Under the pieces are notes generated by a model, which searched no databases, had not been told where the DNA came from, and saw only the letters and a program-made list of their open reading frames with translations. Position numbers and translations under genes: made by a program. A stretch of DNA of 64,000 nt from an uncultured Paracoccus sp. (lineage in GTDB: Bacteria; Pseudomonadota; Alphaproteobacteria; Rhodobacterales; Rhodobacteraceae), in assembly GCF_937873615.1 (NCBI RefSeq), contig NZ_CALMYP010000052.1:1-64000 (forward strand). Direction: 5' to 3'. Numbering within the stretch: position 1 is the stretch's first letter; each line of letters opens with the position of its first letter. Positions 41,181 through 49,971 of the stretch are shown in pieces.

Positions 41181-41336
41181 AAGCGACCCCTAAAATTGGC
41201 CGGGGCAGCAGTCGGCGCGGCCCGGCATGACGTGAAATACAGGCTTGGGGGCAGATCCGTGCCGCGACCCGCCGAATGATTGCTGCGGCATTCTTGCGAG
41301 CGCGGCGATCTTTGTCCACCCGGCGGCGGATGCGAA

Positions 41337-41365
41337 AAGGGGCAGGGCGTGTGGCCCTGCCCCTT
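41337..41365 (-). terminator. Terminator of the tctC-B-A operon
   Basis: A 12-pair perfect stem AAGGGGCAGGGC / GCCCTGCCCCTT with a five-base loop lies just downstream of the tctA stop on the minus strand, followed by TTCGC. It separates the transporter operon from the DUF4132 gene. Confidence 0.85.
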
Positions 41366-41388
41366 GAAGGCACCCTGACGAGGGGTAA

Positions 41389-42915
41389 TCAGTCCTCGTT
41401 CAGGGTCGGGTCCGTCTCCGGCATCGGCGGCTTCTTCAGCACCCGGCGCAGGAAGAACGGCGCCAGGAAGCCAAGGATGGCGGCGACCCAGAGCCCGATG
41501 GAGATGGCCGAGCTGAACAGGAAGGTCCAGTCGCCATTCGACAGCACCATGGCGCGGCGCAGGTTGTCCTCCATCGCGTTGCCCAGAAGGATGCCGAGGA
41601 TCACCGGCACGGTCGGCATGTCGAGCTTGCGCATGACGTAACCCAGCACCCCGAAGCCGACCATCATCAGCATGTCGAAGCTGGAGCCGGTCAGCGAGTA
41701 GATGCCGACGAAGGCGATCATGGTCACGCCCGGCAGCAGCACCCAGGCCGGCACCGACAGGATATGCACGAAGATCTTCACCATCGGCACGTTCATCAGC
41801 AGCAGCACGATATTGGCGATCAGAAGCGAGGCGATCAGCGACCACACCACTTCCGGCCGTTCGGTGAACAGCAGCGGTCCGGGGGTGATGTTCAGCGTCA
41901 GGAGCAGCGCCAGCAGCACCGCCGTCGTCCCCGAACCCGGCACGCCGAGCGTCAGCATCGGCACCAATGCGCCACCGGCGGCGGCGTTGTTGCCAGCCTC
42001 GGGCGCGGCCACGCCTTTCGGGTTGCCCTTGCCGAATGTGTCCTTGTCGCTGGCAACCGATTTCTCGGTCATATAGGCGAGGAAGGACCCCAGCGACGCG
42101 CCCGCGCCCGGCAACACGCCGGCGACAAAGCCGATGCCGGTGCCGCGCAGCATGGCGCCGGTGCACCGCTTCAGCATCTTCCACGGGATCAGCACCTTGC
42201 CCAGCTTGACGCCGATGGCGCTGTCCTTGCCGTGGCTTTCGATGAAGAAGAACACTTCGGCCACGGCGAACAGACCGACGATGGCGACAAGGAAGTCGAT
42301 CCCGTCCTGCAGATGCAACTCGCCGAAGGTGAAGCGCGGCATGCCGGTGGTCTTGTCCAGCCCGACCATTGCCAGCGCCAGACCGATCGAGGCCGACATC
42401 GCGGCCTTGGCCTGGTTGTTCGAACCCATCCCGCCAAGCGTGCAGAAGGCCAGCATGTAAAGCGCGAAATACTCGGCCGGGCCGAACTTGTAGGCGACGG
42501 CGGCAAGGTAGGGGGCGAAGACCATCAGCCCGATGGTGGCAATGAAGGCCCCGACGAAGGAGGCCACGCCCGAGACGACGAGCGCCTCGCCCGCCAGGCC
42601 TTGACGGGCCATGGGATAGCCGTCGAGCGTGGTCATCATCGCCGGCTCGTCACCGGGGATGTTGAGCAGGATCGAACTGATCCGCCCGCCATACATGGCC
42701 CCGTAATAGACCGAGGTCAGCAGCACGAGCGCCGAAATCGCGTCGAGCCCCATCGAGAAGGAAATCGGAATAAGCAGGGCGACGCCGTTCGACGGGCCAA
42801 GCCCCGGCAGGGCGCCGATAATGGTGCCGACGAAGGCGCCGATCACCGCCAGAAGCAGGGTGAAGGGCGTGAAGGCGATGCCGAAACCCATCGCCAGGTT
42901 GGAAATCATTTCCAT
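41389..42915 (-). CDS. tctA: Tripartite tricarboxylate transporter, large membrane subunit TctA
   Basis: This 508-residue membrane protein is the main transport subunit of a TTT system that takes up citrate or other carboxylates using a periplasmic binding protein. It has about 12 membrane segments and the family motifs GALPGLGPSNGVALLIP and VTMIAFVGIYSL. The SSILLNIPGDEPAMMTTLDGYPMA region, with a conserved PGxxxS-like loop, is typical of TctA. It lies downstream of tctC and tctB; the start is three bases after the tctB stop. Confidence 0.95.
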   Translation of the reverse strand: MEMISNLAMGFGIAFTPFTLLLAVIGAFVGTIIGALPGLGPSNGVALLIPISFSMGLDAISALVLLTSVYYGAMYGGRISSILLNIPGDEPAMMTTLDGYPMARQGLAGEALVVSGVASFVGAFIATIGLMVFAPYLAAVAYKFGPAEYFALYMLAFCTLGGMGSNNQAKAAMSASIGLALAMVGLDKTTGMPRFTFGELHLQDGIDFLVAIVGLFAVAEVFFFIESHGKDSAIGVKLGKVLIPWKMLKRCTGAMLRGTGIGFVAGVLPGAGASLGSFLAYMTEKSVASDKDTFGKGNPKGVAAPEAGNNAAAGGALVPMLTLGVPGSGTTAVLLALLLTLNITPGPLLFTERPEVVWSLIASLLIANIVLLLMNVPMVKIFVHILSVPAWVLLPGVTMIAFVGIYSLTGSSFDMLMMVGFGVLGYVMRKLDMPTVPVILGILLGNAMEDNLRRAMVLSNGDWTFLFSSAISIGLWVAAILGFLAPFFLRRVLKKPPMPETDPTLNED

Positions 42916-42918
42916 GCT

Positions 42919-43362
42919 CTAGAACCCCCAGCCATGGGGCAGGCCGCGCAGGCTCAACCCGAGGACAAGACGGAACATGATCCACAGCCCGATGCCGAGG
43001 CCCAGGCCGGTAATCGCGGCGCGCGTAGGGTGGCCGCCGATCTGCCAGCTCAGGATGCCCGAGGCGATGGCGGTCGGGATGATGAAGCCAAGCGGCGTGA
43101 TCGCATAGGCATAGGCGATCAGCACCACGAGCGCGAGGCCAAGCTGGGCCAGCATCGGTCCGGCGGGCCATTCGGCTTCCGGGTCCGGGCGCAGGATCAT
43201 CACCGTTGCACTGACGATCATCACCGCCGCGATCATGTAGGGAAACAGCCGTGGTCCGACCGGATCGGACATGAAGCTGGTCTGGATGCCATGCGCACTG
43301 AGGATATACCCCAGTGCGATGACGATCATGACCGCTCCGAAGATGCGGTCGCCGCGGATCAT
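42919..43362 (-). CDS. tctB: Tripartite tricarboxylate transporter, small membrane subunit TctB
   Basis: The 147-residue protein has four predicted membrane segments and the TctB layout (FGAVMIVIALGYILSA, DPVGPRLFPYMIAAVM). It forms the membrane complex with TctA. The start overlaps the tctC stop as ATGA, and tctA follows immediately. Confidence 0.92.
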   Translation of the reverse strand: MIRGDRIFGAVMIVIALGYILSAHGIQTSFMSDPVGPRLFPYMIAAVMIVSATVMILRPDPEAEWPAGPMLAQLGLALVVLIAYAYAITPLGFIIPTAIASGILSWQIGGHPTRAAITGLGLGIGLWIMFRLVLGLSLRGLPHGWGF

Positions 43363-44318
43363 TGCAGCAACCCGATCTCTTTGGCGATGCCCTCGATCTC
43401 GGTCACGTTTTCGGCCACGAAGGTCTCGAAATCGGCACCGAAGATGTCATAGGGGGCAAGGCCGTTCTCGGCCATGGCCTGCTGCCACTGCTCGGAGGCG
43501 CCGACCTGCTTCAGCCAGTCGACCCATTTGTTGTAATCCTCGTCGCTGATGCCCTTGGGCACATAGATGCCGCGCCAGTTCATCGCGGTGATGTCGACGC
43601 CCTGTTCCTTGGCGGTCGGGATGTCGTCGAAGCCGGCAATGCGTTCATCCGAAAGAACCGCCAGTGCGCGCACGTCGCCCGCCTTGATGAAGCCGGTGAT
43701 CTCGGACAGGTCGCCCGTCATCGCCTGGGCGAAGCCGCCGACGGTCTGGGTGATCGCGTCGGCACCGCCATCGAGGCCGATATACTTGACTGCGCGGGCA
43801 TCGCCGAAGCCGGCTTTGTCCAGCATCATCAGCACCTTCAGGTGGTCGAAGCCGCCCACGGCCGAGCCGCCGGCAAAGGCCACCTTGGACGAATCGGCCT
43901 TCACCGCCTCGACCAGATCGGTGAGGTTCTGATAGGGGCTGTCCTTGCCCACGACGATCACGCCCGGATCGCCGCCGATGGTGCCGACCCAGCGGACCTG
44001 GTCGGCGGTGGCGCCGGCGAAGGCGTTCTCGGCCAGGCGGGTGGTGGTCGCCGAGGAGGCGGCGACGAAGACCGAGGCGTCGTCATTGCGGTCTGCGACG
44101 ACCTGCGCATAGGCGACACCGCCGCCGGCGCCGGCAACGTTGGTGACCTGCACCATGTTCGGGACCAGTCCCAGTTCGGTCATGATGCGGCCGATCTGGC
44201 GGCAGGTGAAATCCCATCCGCCGCCGGGGTTGGCCGGCGCGATGCACTCTTCGGCCATGGCCGGGGCAGCGGCACTCATCATCAGGGCGGCGACGGCCGC
44301 ACGGGTCCAGTTCTTCAT
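43359..44318 (-). CDS. tctC: Tripartite tricarboxylate transporter, periplasmic substrate-binding protein TctC
   Basis: The 319-residue protein has a signal peptide ending at about residue 22 (SAAAPAMA) and matches TTT binding proteins: an N-terminal PGGGWDFTCRQIGRIM region and VTNVAGAGGGVAYA with the family's GxGG substrate loop. Substrate is probably a di- or tricarboxylate but cannot be read from the sequence. GGGAGGA lies upstream of the start at 44318. It is the promoter-proximal gene of the operon, as is normal for the abundant binding protein. Confidence 0.92.
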   Translation of the reverse strand: MKNWTRAAVAALMMSAAAPAMAEECIAPANPGGGWDFTCRQIGRIMTELGLVPNMVQVTNVAGAGGGVAYAQVVADRNDDASVFVAASSATTTRLAENAFAGATADQVRWVGTIGGDPGVIVVGKDSPYQNLTDLVEAVKADSSKVAFAGGSAVGGFDHLKVLMMLDKAGFGDARAVKYIGLDGGADAITQTVGGFAQAMTGDLSEITGFIKAGDVRALAVLSDERIAGFDDIPTAKEQGVDITAMNWRGIYVPKGISDEDYNKWVDWLKQVGASEQWQQAMAENGLAPYDIFGADFETFVAENVTEIEGIAKEIGLLQ

Positions 44319-44384
44319 GCAATCCTCCCAGGGTATTCCGCGCAGGGCGCGCGGTCTTGCGATGCACAGGTATTGATGAAAAGC

Positions 44385-44400
44385 TGACATGAACCTGTCA
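44385..44400. promoter_or_regulatory. Inverted repeat in the tctC/tctD intergenic region
   Basis: TGACA-TGAACC-TGTCA is a perfect five-base dyad in the 105-base gap between the divergent transporter and regulator genes, and it lies within a longer quasi-repeat (CTGACATGAACCTGTCATGC). It is a reasonable candidate operator for the TctD-type regulator. Binding is inferred from position only. Confidence 0.45.
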
Positions 44401-44423
44401 TGCAATGACGAAAAGTTGAGCAG

Positions 44424-45089
44424 ATGAGATTCCTGCTGGTCGAGGATAGCGACGATCTCGCTGCGGCGGTGGTGTCGCGGCTGGCGCTTGACGGGCATGG
44501 GGTCGACCGTGCGGCGACACTTCTGGAAGCCAGGGATTTTCTGGATTCTGCCCCTTACGATCTGATCCTGCTGGATATTTCCCTGCCGGACGGGGACGGG
44601 CGCGACTTTCTGGCGCGCGAAAGACAGGCCCGGCGCGACACCCCGGTGATCATGATGACGGCAAGCGCCTCGCTCAGCGACAGGGTCAGCACGCTGGATC
44701 GGGGTGCCGACGATTATATCACCAAGCCCTTCGATTTCGCCGAATTGCTGGCCCGCTGCCGGGCGGTGCTGCGCCGCCATGCCGGGGCCGCCGACAGCCG
44801 CCAGCATTTCAAGGGCTTCACCTTCGACGCACTGGCGGCAACCCTGACCATCGGCGATGAAACCCGCGAATTGCGCGCGAGAGAGTTGCGCCTGCTGGAG
44901 ATACTGCTGTCCCGCCCCGGTCAGACCTATTCGAAATCGCACCTGATCGACCGGCTGTTTTCCTTCGACGAGGAGGTCAGCGACAATGCGATCGAGGTCT
45001 ATGTCGGCCGGTTGCGCCGCAAGCTCGACGGTTCGGGCGCGCGGCTGGAGACATTGCGCGGCGTCGGCTATCGGCTGATCCCGGAATGA
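44424..45089 (+). CDS. tctD: OmpR-type response regulator TctD
   Basis: This 221-residue regulator has a receiver domain (MRFLLVEDSDDLAAAV, LILLDISLPDGDG) and a winged-helix DNA-binding domain ending SFDEEVSDNAIEVYVGRLRRKL. Its place opposite the tctCBA operon and its coupling (ATGA overlap) to a sensor kinase make it TctD, the citrate-type activator of the transporter. OmpR-type regulators usually bind paired half-sites as dimers. Confidence 0.88.
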   Translation: MRFLLVEDSDDLAAAVVSRLALDGHGVDRAATLLEARDFLDSAPYDLILLDISLPDGDGRDFLARERQARRDTPVIMMTASASLSDRVSTLDRGADDYITKPFDFAELLARCRAVLRRHAGAADSRQHFKGFTFDALAATLTIGDETRELRARELRLLEILLSRPGQTYSKSHLIDRLFSFDEEVSDNAIEVYVGRLRRKLDGSGARLETLRGVGYRLIPE

Positions 45090-46492
45090 GGCGGTTCCTT
45101 GCGGCCCGCTCGACCGGCTTTTCGCTGCGTGGCCGGCTGGTCTGGCAATTCGTGGCGCTGTCGCTGGTGCTGGTCGTGGCGCTGTTCTTCGCCGTCAGGC
45201 TGGCGGCAGAGCGGGCCTCTCGCGCCAGTCAGGACGCGGTTCTGGGGGCGGCGGTGATCGCGGTCGCCGATGCGATCCGCCCGGTCGATGACGGGCTGGC
45301 CTTCGATCTGCCCTATGCGGCCTTTTCCATGCTGGGCGCGATGGGCAACGAGCGGATCTTCTACAGTCTGAGCATCGGGCCGCGCCATGTCTCGGGCTAC
45401 GAGGACCTGCCGCCGCCACCCGTCCCGGCAGAGGCGCTGTCGCCGGTGTTCTATTCGGCGGATTATGGCGTCAACCGGCTGCGGCTGGCCTCGGTCACGC
45501 GGCGGGTGCTGCTGGAAGATTCGCTGCGCGAGGTGACGGTGGTGCTGGGCCAGACCCGTTACGGGCAGGCCCTGATCGCCCGCGATACCGCCCGCATCGC
45601 CGCCTGGGTCGGTATGGGCTTCCTGCTTCTGGCGGTGCCGATGGCGCTGCTGGCGGCGCGCGCGGTGATCGGGCCGGTCGATCTGCTGGCCGAGGCGGTG
45701 ACCCGGCGCGGCCCGCAGGACCTGCGCCCGGTGCGCCATCCCGCCCCGCGAGAGCTTCTGCCGCTGGTAGGCGCGCTGAACGGCTTCATCGCCCGGCTGC
45801 GCGGCGCCCTGCAAATGGCTGAAACCTTCATCTTCGAGGCCGCGCACCGCATCCGCACGCCCTTGTCGCTGGTCCGCACCGAAGCCGAGATCGCGCTTGC
45901 CGAAACCTCGGACGAGGCCACGCGCATTCGCCTGCGCCGGATGCTGCGCGCGATTGGCGAAAGCAGCCGTTCGGCCAGCCAGATCCTCGATCATGCGACG
46001 GTGCTTTACCGCAGCGAGCAGTTCGAACCCGAGCCCGTGGACCTTGCCGCCCTTGCCGCCGGCGTCCTGCGCGCGCTGGAACCGGTGGCCGAGATGCGCG
46101 AGATCGCCTTTGTCGCGAGCGGTCTGGATCAGCCGGTCAGGGTTCAGGGCGACGGGCGGATGCTGGAGGTGGCGCTGCGCAACATCCTCGACAATGCGTT
46201 GAAATATTCGCATGACGAGGGCCGCATCTTCGTTGCCCTGCGCCGGCAGGACGGCCGGACCGAACTGACGGTCGAGGACGAGGGCCGGGGGCTTTCGCCC
46301 GACGATGGCGATCTGTCCGGGCGGTTCCGGCGCGGCAGCAATGTCGGCGAGATCGTCGGCTCGGGCCTTGGCCTGACCATCATCGAGGAGGCCGCCACCG
46401 CCCATGGCGGCAGCTTCTCCCTGAAACCCCGGGCGGAGAAAGGCGCATGCGCGATCTTGTCCTTGCCATCGTCACCCTCGCCCTCGGCCTGA
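45086..46492 (+). CDS. tctE: Membrane sensor histidine kinase TctE
   Basis: The 468-residue kinase has two membrane segments enclosing a periplasmic sensor of roughly 110 residues, a HAMP-like linker (ARAVIGPVDLLAEAVTR), the H-box FEAAHRIRTPLSLVRTEAE, the N-box NILDNALKYSHDEGRI, and the G-box GSGLGLTII. In the H-box the second residue after His (usually Glu-Leu) reads Arg-Ile, which is uncommon. It probably senses periplasmic carboxylates and signals to TctD. Confidence 0.9.
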   Translation: MRRFLAARSTGFSLRGRLVWQFVALSLVLVVALFFAVRLAAERASRASQDAVLGAAVIAVADAIRPVDDGLAFDLPYAAFSMLGAMGNERIFYSLSIGPRHVSGYEDLPPPPVPAEALSPVFYSADYGVNRLRLASVTRRVLLEDSLREVTVVLGQTRYGQALIARDTARIAAWVGMGFLLLAVPMALLAARAVIGPVDLLAEAVTRRGPQDLRPVRHPAPRELLPLVGALNGFIARLRGALQMAETFIFEAAHRIRTPLSLVRTEAEIALAETSDEATRIRLRRMLRAIGESSRSASQILDHATVLYRSEQFEPEPVDLAALAAGVLRALEPVAEMREIAFVASGLDQPVRVQGDGRMLEVALRNILDNALKYSHDEGRIFVALRRQDGRTELTVEDEGRGLSPDDGDLSGRFRRGSNVGEIVGSGLGLTIIEEAATAHGGSFSLKPRAEKGACAILSLPSSPSPSA

Positions 46493-47475
46493 TCGCGCCC
46501 GCCGGCGCCTTCGAGATCGAGGAGGAGCGGATTTTCGGCGCCCCCCAGGGGCGGGAATTGTCGATCATCTCGACCACCGATGTGCCCGCCATCGCCCCGG
46601 TGATGGAGGCTTTCGTGCGTCACCGCCCCGAGGCCCGCATCCGCTACATGCAGGCCGCCAGCACCGAGGTCTTCCGGGCGATTCATGACGAACAGGCGGA
46701 AATCGACCTGGTGATGTCTTCGGCGATGGACCTGCAGATGCGGCTGGCCAATGACGGTTTTGCCGCCCCGATCTCGCCAGAGATCGACGGCTTGCCGGAT
46801 TGGGCCCGCTGGCGCGATCAGCTGTTCGGCGTGGCGCTGGAGCCGGTTCTGACGCTCGCCTCGCGCCGGGGGCTGGGCGATCTGGCGCCGCCGCGCACCC
46901 GGCGCGACCTGATCGCCATGCTGCGCGAGCATCCCGACCGCTTCGATGGCCGGGTGGCGACCTACGATCCGCAAAGTTCCGGCGTCGGCTATTTCCTGAT
47001 TTCGCAGGACAGCAGCCAGTCGGACAGTTTCTGGCGGCTGGCCGAGGTGATGGGCCGGCTGAACACCCGGCTCTATTGCTGCTCGGGCGAGATGATCAAC
47101 GACCTGCGCAGCGGGCGCATCACTATCGCCTATAACGTCGTGGCCAGCTATGCCGCCCGCTATGCGCCTGACGATCCCGACCTGATCCGCCTCGCGCTTG
47201 AGGATTATACCTTCGCCATCCAGCGCTCGGCGCTCGTGCCCGTGAATGCGCCCGATCCCGAATACGCGACCGAGATGCTGTCCTTCCTGCTGACGCCTGA
47301 GGCGCAGGCGATCATGGCCGAAAGTTCCGGTGTGGCGCTGATCCCCGGAACCGGACCGGCGGCCTCGGTGCATCTGCGTCCGGTCCGGCTGGATGCGGGG
47401 CTTCTGGTTTACGGCGACCAGTTGCGGCGGGGAAACCTGCTGGCGGAATGGACCGCGGCCATGGTCCAGCCCTGA
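46447..47475 (+). CDS. Periplasmic binding protein linked to the tctDE system
   Basis: The 342-residue exported protein (signal peptide ending APAGAF) resembles iron(III)/carboxylate-type extracellular solute-binding proteins: TTDVPAIAPVMEAFVRHRP, then GYFLISQDSSQSDSFW and the hinge-like IAYNVVASYAARYA. It overlaps tctE by 46 bases. No ABC ATPase or permease accompanies it, so it may present a ligand to the TctE periplasmic domain rather than supply a transporter. GAAAGG lies nine bases before the start. Confidence 0.75.
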   Translation: MRDLVLAIVTLALGLIAPAGAFEIEEERIFGAPQGRELSIISTTDVPAIAPVMEAFVRHRPEARIRYMQAASTEVFRAIHDEQAEIDLVMSSAMDLQMRLANDGFAAPISPEIDGLPDWARWRDQLFGVALEPVLTLASRRGLGDLAPPRTRRDLIAMLREHPDRFDGRVATYDPQSSGVGYFLISQDSSQSDSFWRLAEVMGRLNTRLYCCSGEMINDLRSGRITIAYNVVASYAARYAPDDPDLIRLALEDYTFAIQRSALVPVNAPDPEYATEMLSFLLTPEAQAIMAESSGVALIPGTGPAASVHLRPVRLDAGLLVYGDQLRRGNLLAEWTAAMVQP

Positions 47476-47581
47476 GCCGAAACCAGGGAATCCCCTGCGA
47501 CGCATTGACGCCGCCCGGCGGATCGAAATGATGGCAGCAGGCCCGAACGGGGGCACGGGGTCGGATATCCGGGGACAGGTC

Positions 47582-48988
47582 ATGCCATCAGGCGCAAGAA
47601 CGGCAGAGCTGGTGGGGCTTCCGCTTTTCGGCGTCGTCTTCGCGATGTCGGTGCGGGAATATGGCGGGCCGGGGGCTTTCGCCTGGATCGCCGGCGCATT
47701 GTCGCTGATCGCCATTGCGATGAGCGTCCCGAAGCTGAAGCGCACGCATTTCATCTTCATCGCCATTGGCATTGCGCTGACGCTCACCGCCATTTTGACC
47801 CGCCCCGACTGGGCGCAGGGCGTCGGCCGCGCGATTCTGGGCGGCAGTCTGGTCATCGGCGTCTTCACCGCATTGTCGGCGCTTCGCAGCGCCGCTGTCG
47901 GTTCTCAGGAAATCCTGGAATGCGGTCGATTTCTGGCCCGGCAGCCGCCCGGGCTGCGCTATGCTGCGCTAACCATGGGCGGGCATCTGTTCGGGCTGAT
48001 CCTGCTTTACGGGGCGATTTCCTTGCTGGGCTCGCTTGCCACCGAAAGCACCGCCAGCGAGCCCGACCCCGAGATCCGTTATCACCGCACCCGGCGGATG
48101 CTGGTGGCGATTCAGCGCGGCTTCATCTCGACCCTGACCTGGTCGCCCATGGCCTTTTCGATGGTGATCAGCGTGGCGCTTGTGCCCGGGGCAAGCTGGG
48201 GGGCGGCGGTGCTGCCCTGCCTGATCAGCGCCGCGATCATGCTGGTCGGGGGCTGGGCGCTCGACACGATCTTCAAGCCGCGCCTGTCGCATCCGCCGCC
48301 GCCCCGCGCGGTCGAGGCCGGAAGCTGGTGGCTGAACCTGCGTCCGCTGCTGATGCTGCTTGGTGCGGTGGTCGGCGGGACGGCCTTGCTGCATTTCGTC
48401 ACCGGGGTGGCGGTGATCGGTGCGGTCATGTCGCTGATCCCCGTCGTCGCGCTGATCTGGGTCTGGCTGCAGGCCCTGGGCCAGCACCTGTCGCCGCAAA
48501 GCCATCTCGGCACAAGGGTGAAGCAATATCTGCTGACCGAGGTGCCCGGCTATCGCGGCGAGATCGCGCTGCTGTTCATGGCCGCTGTCATCGGCAGTCT
48601 GGGGTCGTTCCTGCTGGCGCCGCTGGTGGCCTCGCACGGGGTCGATCTGTCGGCGGTGCCGGCACTGGCGGTGCTGATTCCGCTGATCTGGCTGATCGTG
48701 CTGGCCGGCCAGATCGGGATGAACCCGATCCTTGCCGTTTCGCTGATCATCCCGCTTCTGCCCGCGCCTGCGGCAATGGGGGTCTCGCCCAGTGCAGTCG
48801 TCGCCGCGATTACGGCGGGCTGGGCGCTCAGCGGCGCGACCTCGCCCTTCACGGCATCCGTCCTGCTGCTCGGCGCGCTCGGCAAGGTCTCGCCGCGCCG
48901 GGCGGGGCTGGTCTGGAACGGGCCGTATATCCTGATTGTCGGCGCGATCCTGTCGCTTTGGGTGACGCTGCTGGCCTTGTGGCTGTGA
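47582..48988 (+). CDS. Polytopic membrane protein, putative transporter
   Basis: The 468-residue protein has about ten or more membrane segments. Near the end GMNPILAVSLIIPLLP, AITAGWALSGATSPFTASVL looks like the re-entrant region of ion-transporter superfamily members such as DctM/DASS-type carboxylate carriers. The start 47582 has GGGGA at a good distance; a start at 47528 is less well supported. It follows the periplasmic protein gene by 106 bases, and context suggests carboxylate transport. The assignment is tentative. Confidence 0.65.
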   Translation: MPSGARTAELVGLPLFGVVFAMSVREYGGPGAFAWIAGALSLIAIAMSVPKLKRTHFIFIAIGIALTLTAILTRPDWAQGVGRAILGGSLVIGVFTALSALRSAAVGSQEILECGRFLARQPPGLRYAALTMGGHLFGLILLYGAISLLGSLATESTASEPDPEIRYHRTRRMLVAIQRGFISTLTWSPMAFSMVISVALVPGASWGAAVLPCLISAAIMLVGGWALDTIFKPRLSHPPPPRAVEAGSWWLNLRPLLMLLGAVVGGTALLHFVTGVAVIGAVMSLIPVVALIWVWLQALGQHLSPQSHLGTRVKQYLLTEVPGYRGEIALLFMAAVIGSLGSFLLAPLVASHGVDLSAVPALAVLIPLIWLIVLAGQIGMNPILAVSLIIPLLPAPAAMGVSPSAVVAAITAGWALSGATSPFTASVLLLGALGKVSPRRAGLVWNGPYILIVGAILSLWVTLLALWL

Positions 48989-49104
48989 GTGCAGGGTCGG
49001 ACGGGGCAGGTCTTGAGGCGGCTTTCTGATGCCGCAGCGCCTCGGTTGTGGTTCCGCCGTCGCGGGCGTAGACATCTTGCGACAACAACGGATGGAGCGG
49101 ATCC

Positions 49105-49887
49105 ATGTTCGAGAATGTGCTGAACGGCAAGACCGCCGTGGTGACCGGGTCGAATTCCGGCATCGGTCTGGGAATCGCGAGAGAGCTGGCGAGGGCCGGC
49201 GCCGATCTGGTGATCAACAGCTTTACCGACGATGCGGCGGATCACCAGCTTGCCAGCGATCTGGCGGCGGAATTCGGCGTCGAGGTGCGCTATATTCAGG
49301 CCGATATGTCGAAGCCCGACCAGTGCCGGGCGCTGATCGAAAAGGCCGGTGCCTGCGATATCCTGGTCAACAATGCCGGCATCCAGCATGTCGCGCCGAT
49401 CCCGGAATTCCCGGTCGAGAAATGGGATGCGATCATCGCGATCAACCTCTCCTCGGCCTTCCATTGCACGGCGGCGGCGCTGCCGGGGATGCAGGCGAAG
49501 GGCTGGGGACGGGTCGTCAACGTGGCCTCGGCCCACGGCTTGACCGCCAGCCCCTATAAATCGGCCTATGTCGCCGCCAAGCATGGCGTCGTCGGCCTGA
49601 CCAAGGTCACCGCGCTGGAGGAAGCCGGCAAGGGCATCACCTGCAACGCGATCTGCCCCGGCTATGTGCTGACCCCGATCGTCGAAAAGCAGATCCCCGA
49701 CCAGATGAAGACCCACGGGATGAGCCGCGAAGACGTGATCAAGAAGGTCATGCTGGCCCGCCAGCCTTCCGGCGAATTCGCCACGGTCGAGCAGATGGGC
49801 GGCATTGCGGTCTTCCTGTGCAGCGCATTTGCCGATCAGATCACCGGCACCACGATCAGCGCCGATGGCGGCTGGACTGCGCTTTAA
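49105..49887 (+). CDS. bdhA: D-3-hydroxybutyrate dehydrogenase
   Basis: This 260-residue short-chain dehydrogenase should interconvert D-3-hydroxybutyrate and acetoacetate with NAD+ in polyhydroxybutyrate metabolism. It has the nucleotide fold TGSNSGIGLGIA, the catalytic Ser in NVASAHGLTASPYK, and YVAAKHGVVGLTK with Tyr and Lys. The C-terminal QITGTTISADGGWTA end and the GIQHVAPIPEFPVEKW region are typical of BdhA. The start is preceded by AACGGATGGAGCGG, giving a weak GGAG site. Confidence 0.93.
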   Translation: MFENVLNGKTAVVTGSNSGIGLGIARELARAGADLVINSFTDDAADHQLASDLAAEFGVEVRYIQADMSKPDQCRALIEKAGACDILVNNAGIQHVAPIPEFPVEKWDAIIAINLSSAFHCTAAALPGMQAKGWGRVVNVASAHGLTASPYKSAYVAAKHGVVGLTKVTALEEAGKGITCNAICPGYVLTPIVEKQIPDQMKTHGMSREDVIKKVMLARQPSGEFATVEQMGGIAVFLCSAFADQITGTTISADGGWTAL

Positions 49888-49925
49888 CGGACTGCGCTTC
49901 GAAGGATTAGGCTTTGAAGGACTGG

Positions 49926-49953
49926 GCCGGGGCTGCCGCAGGGCGGCCCCGGC
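49926..49953 (+). terminator. GC-rich hairpin after bdhA
   Basis: GCCGGGGC and GCCCCGGC form an eight-pair stem around a 12-base loop, with no T-tract. It may stop bdhA transcription, possibly assisted by Rho. Confidence 0.45.
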
Positions 49954-49971
49954 TGGACGACCGGGGCCGGT

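Noticed and set aside
39039-41279. 746-codon plus-strand open frame
   Set aside because: It is opposite the DUF4132 gene, with low-complexity Arg/Gly/His composition and no domain.
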